This document shows, piece by piece, positions 40,868 to 44,174 of a stretch of DNA of 44,174 bases (positions are counted from its first letter, which is position 1; every line of letters starts with the position of its first letter). The stretch is from Chitinophagaceae bacterium (GTDB lineage: Bacteria > Bacteroidota > Bacteroidia > Chitinophagales > Chitinophagaceae): the NCBI GenBank assembly GCA_016720745.1, contig JADKKA010000023.1:1-44174 (forward strand), written 5' to 3'. A program made the position numbers and the translations under genes. The notes below the pieces were generated by a model, which worked only from the letters and a program-made list of their open reading frames with translations, was not told where the DNA came from and ran no database searches.

Positions 40868-41185
40868 GTGTATGGGCTTAGCAGTTTCGTGTGACTGGTG
40901 CTGTTTTTTTATAGTTTGCTAGAAAACACTTACAACTGAATAGTGCAATATCATGTAGTTTTAATAATAATCTTGGGTCTTTCACTAATAATAGCTTTAA
41001 TTACTTATTGTTTAAGTAAATATTCAGTTCGCTTGTTTTTTATAAGTATAGTTTTATGTATTATATTATTTAGCTTAATAACAATTTTTTGAATTCAGCT
41101 GGATATTTTGTTATTCAAATTATTTTTATTAGTAAAGTGGCAATTAAAAAATCTTTATTTTTTTTTTTGGGGTCTTCCTTTTTAA
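40868..41185 (+). CDS. Hypothetical membrane protein, 105 aa
   Basis: The frame is open from GTG 40868 to TAA 41183-41185, using UGA as Trp three times; GTG 40943 is an alternative start. Two hydrophobic helices are visible (VLIIILGLSLIIALITY and FFISIVLCIILFSLITIFW), then a Trp/Phe-rich tail. It may be a small respiratory-complex subunit. No family is recognised. Confidence 0.5.
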
Positions 41186-41216
41186 CTGCAGCTTAAACTA
41201 AATCAACTAAAAAACT

Positions 41217-41540
41217 ATGTTGATATCCAGGCTAAGTTTTAAAACCCGCAACATGGTTAGTTTAACATTAAAAAATTTTTATTTAGTTAGCAAGCGAAAA
41301 AAAAGCAGTAAACACTCAAAGTTTCCTGAGAGGATTGTTTACCCCCTTCACTCCCCTAAAGCTTTTAATATGTATAACTATTTTTACTTTAATAGTTTTT
41401 TAATTTTTCCAACGTATAAAGCTAAACCTAACACTACAAAACAGTACAAGCAAGATAACCTAAATTTAAGTAAAAAAGAAGCTCAGAAAAAAGAGGATTT
41501 AACTCTTTCTCAAAGGATTAAAAACTTTTTTTATCGTTAA
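41217..41540 (+). CDS. Hypothetical basic protein, 107 aa
   Basis: ATG 41217 to TAA 41538-41540. The protein is basic and soluble, with SKRKKSSKHSKFPERIVYPL near residue 25 and a charged end (LSKKEAQKKEDLTLSQRIKN). No UGA codon occurs. Composition fits a ribosomal protein, but no family is recognised. Confidence 0.45.
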   Translation: MLISRLSFKTRNMVSLTLKNFYLVSKRKKSSKHSKFPERIVYPLHSPKAFNMYNYFYFNSFLIFPTYKAKPNTTKQYKQDNLNLSKKEAQKKEDLTLSQRIKNFFYR

Positions 41541-41907
41541 ACAAACATACCTAAGCTACAAAATTCTGTTGTTTGGGTTTTTACTGTACTTAAATTATAA
41601 ATTTATTAGTAAAATTATCGTGTTTTAATTTTTGTGCTTAGTTTACGTTATTCGTTAAACTAGATAAACTTTAGCACAACTATATATATAAAACTTATGC
41701 ATCTAGTTAACTACATATTATAATAACTTTATTACAATTTAGTATGTACTACAGTGTTGTTACCCTTGTTACGGCGTTATAATTTTTGCCTACACCTATT
41801 GTATAATTTAAGTATAACATTAATTTAGCATTATAACTATTTTTTGACTAAGTCATTTGAGCATTCTTATAAAGTGTTAAAACTTACAAAATTTTTCAAA
41901 AAATGAC
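41541..41907. other. AT-rich intergenic stretch
   Basis: No reading frame or RNA gene is seen. It marks the border between the ribosomal-protein block and the right-end ORF/tRNA region. Confidence 0.6.
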
Positions 41908-41977
41908 TAAGGGGTAGTTTAGTGGTAAAACATCGGTGCAAGCAACCGATACGTGTGTTCGATTCCCGCCCCCTTAA
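41908..41977 (+). tRNA. tRNA-like gene with abnormal anticodon loop
   Basis: The acceptor TAAGGGG/CCCCTTA and D arm (GTTTAGTGGTAAAAC) are perfect and the D arm is the same as in tRNA-Trp(UCA) at 12775. The anticodon stem TCGGT/ACCGA is perfect, but the seven-base loop is GCAAGCA, giving AAG with C instead of U at position 33. TGCAA within a nine-base loop could suggest Cys (GCA). The T stem GTGTG/CCCGC has one mismatch, and the variable loop is short (3). It may be a diverged, decaying or edited tRNA. Confidence 0.6.
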
Positions 41978-41978
41978 T

Positions 41979-42446
41979 ATGGAATTTGTTAAGTTCATAG
42001 TAATGCTATGGATATATGGTTTAATTTACATACTAAACTATGTTAGTTGAACACTGTGGTGTTTATTTAGACCAACATATGTATGTTTAGACTTAATAAT
42101 AGAAGATGCTTTAGTACAAACTGCAATAATAAATTTACTTTTGCAATTAGGGTTTTTTAAAAAAAGAAAAAGTTTAGCTTTGCTAAAAAATTTTGTAAAA
42201 AAATATAAAGCTTTAATACAACCTTTAGCTATGGTAGTGGCTATATTTATATGTTGTTTTTTCGTAACTAGCGTTTTTTACACGGTTTGTTTTAGGTGTG
42301 CAGATCTTGTCATCTATATAAACGCGTGTCAGACAGGAGCAGTTTATACATCAACCAATCCATTTTCCAACATTTACCGTGGCCCGTTTGGCCCGGTACT
42401 TGTGAAAACTGAGCTAATACTATTTTCTATGCTAAGAAGGAATTAG
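41979..42446 (+). CDS. Membrane protein A, right-end ORF family, 155 aa
   Basis: ATG 41979 to TAG 42444-42446, overlapping the next tRNA by ten bases. One hydrophobic N-terminal helix, a basic middle (KKRKSLALLKNFVKKYKAL) and a strong helix (AMVVAIFICCFFVTSVFYTV) are followed by a soluble tail with TSTNPFSNIYRGPFGPV. The CCF helix and the NPFS...GPF tail recur in the ORF at 42612, so these are paralogues. Function unknown. Confidence 0.6.
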
Positions 42447-42508
42447 CCTAGTGGTAAGGCACCGGCCTTCAAAGCCGAGAAACCTGGGTTCGAATCCTGG
42501 ATTCCTTT
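42437..42508 (+). tRNA. trnW: tRNA-Trp (anticodon UCA), second UCA gene
   Basis: The acceptor is AAGGAAT/ATTCCTT, D stem GCCT/AGGC, anticodon loop CTTCAAA gives UCA, T stem CTGGG/CCTGG around TTCGAAT. The anticodon stem has one C-A mismatch at its base. It is not closely related in sequence to the tandem tRNA-Trp pair at 12775-12929. Confidence 0.85.
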
Positions 42509-42611
42509 TTTGAAAATACTGGAGAAAGTACTCGAGTGATTTTTTAACCTTTTTTTATACTATAGTTTACAACCTCTAAATCTCGTTTGTTGGGTGTTGT
42601 GACCCATAGGG

Positions 42612-42977
42612 ATGATCCCCTATTTATATATTAAGGCAATACTTGTCGTATCTTTAGCCCTAACTTGGGGTATTTGGTATTTGTTGGCTCAAGGTTATTT
42701 TTATAAAGAACCAATTGTAATTTGGTTAATCGGAATGCTTAAACCACGCGGACCATTTATGCGATTTATTATTACATTCCTTTTTTTATTTAGTTGTTGT
42801 TTTTTAGTTACTTGTTTTATTGCAATAATTTGTTTTGTATGAATAGACTCCGCACTTCAGACGATTTCGTTGTTAACAAAAACACCATATACCTCACTAA
42901 ACCCATTTAGTGATTTTTTTACAGGGCCTTTTGCAGCTAGGTATAATAAAGCTAAAAAAATTGTGTTTTTTGAGTAG
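42612..42977 (+). CDS. Membrane protein B, right-end ORF family, 121 aa
   Basis: ATG 42612 to TAG 42975-42977 with one UGA-Trp. Two helices are seen, the second containing FLFLFSCCFLVTCFIAIICF, then a tail with YTSLNPFSDFFTGPFAARYN. Helix and tail match ORF A at 41979. Its last seven codons lie inside the ~280-bp repeat that begins at 42954. Function unknown. Confidence 0.6.
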
Positions 42978-43231
42978 CTAGGGCATACTAATTTAATAGT
43001 TATAGCTATAAACTCAAGGAAATTTTTTACTAAATTAAAATTTAAATAACCGTTTTTAATGTTTTGCACTTATTACTGGCAAAAATAAGCGTTAGTTGAT
43101 TTAATTTTTATATAATAGGTACCAGAGGTGTAATAACTATTGTGCTACTCCCATTTCGCAACTATTGCTATACCCGTTTAAGTTTATAATTAATCACTTA
43201 GCTTGTTATTTTGTCCCATATTTTAAGAATG
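42954..43231 (+). repeat. ~280-bp subterminal repeat, internal copy
   Basis: It matches 43584-43862 (direct, offset 630-631, one homopolymer difference) and 43866-44142 (inverted). It runs from the poly-A before TTGTGTTTTTTGAGTAG to TTTTAAGAATG. Immediately after, the sequence reads AGAATG-TTT-CATTCT, the reverse complement of the palindrome centre in the terminal copy (AGAATG-AAA-CATTCT). Confidence 0.95.
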
Positions 43232-43611
43232 TTTCATTCTCAGTGAAGTTTTATAAAATAGTAGTTACATTTATGTCACTGTGTTTAGTAACAATATATT
43301 TACACCTAGAATTTATTTTACTGACTTCCGTTGCGGAAACTTGCTTTATCGTGTGGGGTTTTATGCATCTGGATTTAAAACAAGAACGTCTTAAGCATTG
43401 AAATTTAAAACAAGAGCGTCAATTTCAGGACCTTATTAAAGAGGTCAAAAAACCGATAACTAAAAAATGAGCATGGCTCGTTTTTAAAAAGATCTACGTT
43501 CCGTGTGTACTTTTTAATTGTTGTTTTATTATGATTTTTTTATTTTTTGATTGAATTTTTTGACATTTATCTGTTAAAATGTGAAAAAAATTGTGTTTTT
43601 TGAGTAGCTAG
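43165..43611 (+). CDS. Membrane protein C, right-end ORF, possibly truncated
   Basis: The frame from TTG 43165 to TAG 43609-43611 starts in the internal repeat and ends in the terminal copy. It has helices at ~30-50 and ~110-135, a short internal duplication (LKQERLKH and LKQERQFQ), several UGA-Trp codons, and FKKIYVPCVLFNCCFIMIFL, which recalls the basic-then-CCF helix of ORFs A and B. It lacks the NPFS...GPF tail; its last ~15 codons come from the terminal repeat. It may be a third, truncated paralogue. Confidence 0.5.
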
Positions 43612-44174
43612 GGCATACTAATTTAATAGTTATAGCTATAAACTCAAGGAAATTTTTTACTAAATTAAAATTTAAATAACCGTTTTTTAATGTTTTGCAC
43701 TTATTACTGGCAAAAATAAGCGTTAGTTGATTTAATTTTTATATAATAGGTACCAGAGGTGTAATAACTATTGTGCTACTCCCATTTCGCAACTATTGCT
43801 ATACCCGTTTAAGTTTATAATTAATCACTTAGCTTGTTATTTTGTCCCATATTTTAAGAATGAAACATTCTTAAAATATGGGACAAAATAACAAGCTAAG
43901 TGATTAATTATAAACTTAAACGGGTATAGCAATAGTTGCGAAATGGGAGTAGCACAATAGTTATTACACCTCTGGTACCTATTATATAAAAATTAAATCA
44001 ACTAACGCTTATTTTGCCAGTAATAAGTGCAAAACATTAAAAACGGTTATTTAAATTTTAATTTAGTAAAAAATTTCCTTGAGTTTATAGCTATAACTAT
44101 TAAATTAGTATGCCCTAGCTACTCAAAAAACACAATTTTTTTCACATTTTAACAGATAAATGTCAAAAAAATTC
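43553..44174. repeat. Near-perfect terminal palindrome (arms ~310 bp, 3-nt centre)
   Basis: The arm 43553-43862 is repeated inverted at 43866-44174 around a centre of AAA (43863-43865). Only single-base length differences in homopolymers are seen. The arm comprises the last ~31 bases of ORF C sequence plus the second copy of the ~280-bp repeat. This is what reading through a covalently closed hairpin end, or a head-to-head dimer junction, would give. An assembly or library fold-back artefact would look the same. Confidence 0.93.

Noticed and set aside
42857..43069. Minus-strand ORF of 70 codons across the internal terminal repeat
   Set aside because: It is antisense to ORF B and the repeat, has no motif, and lies on the strand without genes.

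Overview
This window is most of a linear ciliate mitochondrial genome, AT-rich and very compact. UGA is read as tryptophan throughout: cox1, cox2, cob, nad5 and others are continuous only under that reading, and tRNA-Trp genes with a UCA anticodon are present. All reading frames end in UAA or UAG. Many genes start with UUG or GUG, and every recognisable gene lies on the + strand. Ciliate hallmarks are a cox2 with an insertion of about 300 residues, a cox1 with a long N-terminal extension and insertion, a discontinuous rearranged large-subunit rRNA, a split nad1, and mitochondrial rpl2, rpl6, rpl14, rpl16, rps3, rps4, rps12, rps13, rps14 and rps19. I cannot fix the ciliate class from sequence alone.

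Layout. Positions 1-4850 are accessory: a GC-richer palindromic left end, weak ORFs, a truncated copy of the cob 5' region, an unrecognised gene of about 425 codons broken by one frameshift, and decayed coding debris, partly bracketed by 465-bp direct repeats. The main gene block then runs cob, atp6-like, nad5, cox2, rns, two tRNA-Trp, a ymf68/cox3-like gene, cox1, nad1 (first part), nad6-like, rpl14, two tRNAs, the LSU rRNA main part, tRNA-Tyr, the LSU rRNA 5' part, tRNA-Met, tRNA-Leu, nad4, nad9 in frame with nad4L, ccmF, rpl16, nad3, nad2 (first part), atp9, nad1 (second part), tRNA-Phe, rps3, nad2 (second part), rps12, nad10, rpl2, rps19, rps13, rps4 and nad7. A 1.86-kb tandem array of ~180-bp units follows, then rps14, rpl6 and several unrecognised ORFs. 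The right end carries related small membrane-protein ORFs, a ~280-bp repeat present three times, and a near-perfect 310-bp-arm terminal palindrome.

Function. The recognised proteins belong to respiratory complex I (nad1, 2, 3, 4, 4L, 5, 6, 7, 9, 10), complex III (cob), complex IV (cox1, cox2, a cox3-like gene), ATP synthase (atp9, atp6-like), cytochrome c maturation (ccmF) and the mitochondrial ribosome. About 15 further ORFs look real (UGA-Trp codons, tight packing) but I cannot name them.

Most worth checking: the terminal hairpin-like palindrome and the ORF-plus-repeat modules beside it; nad1 and nad2 each split into two distant pieces; the nad9-nad4L reading-frame fusion; tRNA-Trp genes with both UCA and CCA anticodons; two tRNAs with abnormal anticodon loops; and the two-type satellite array.
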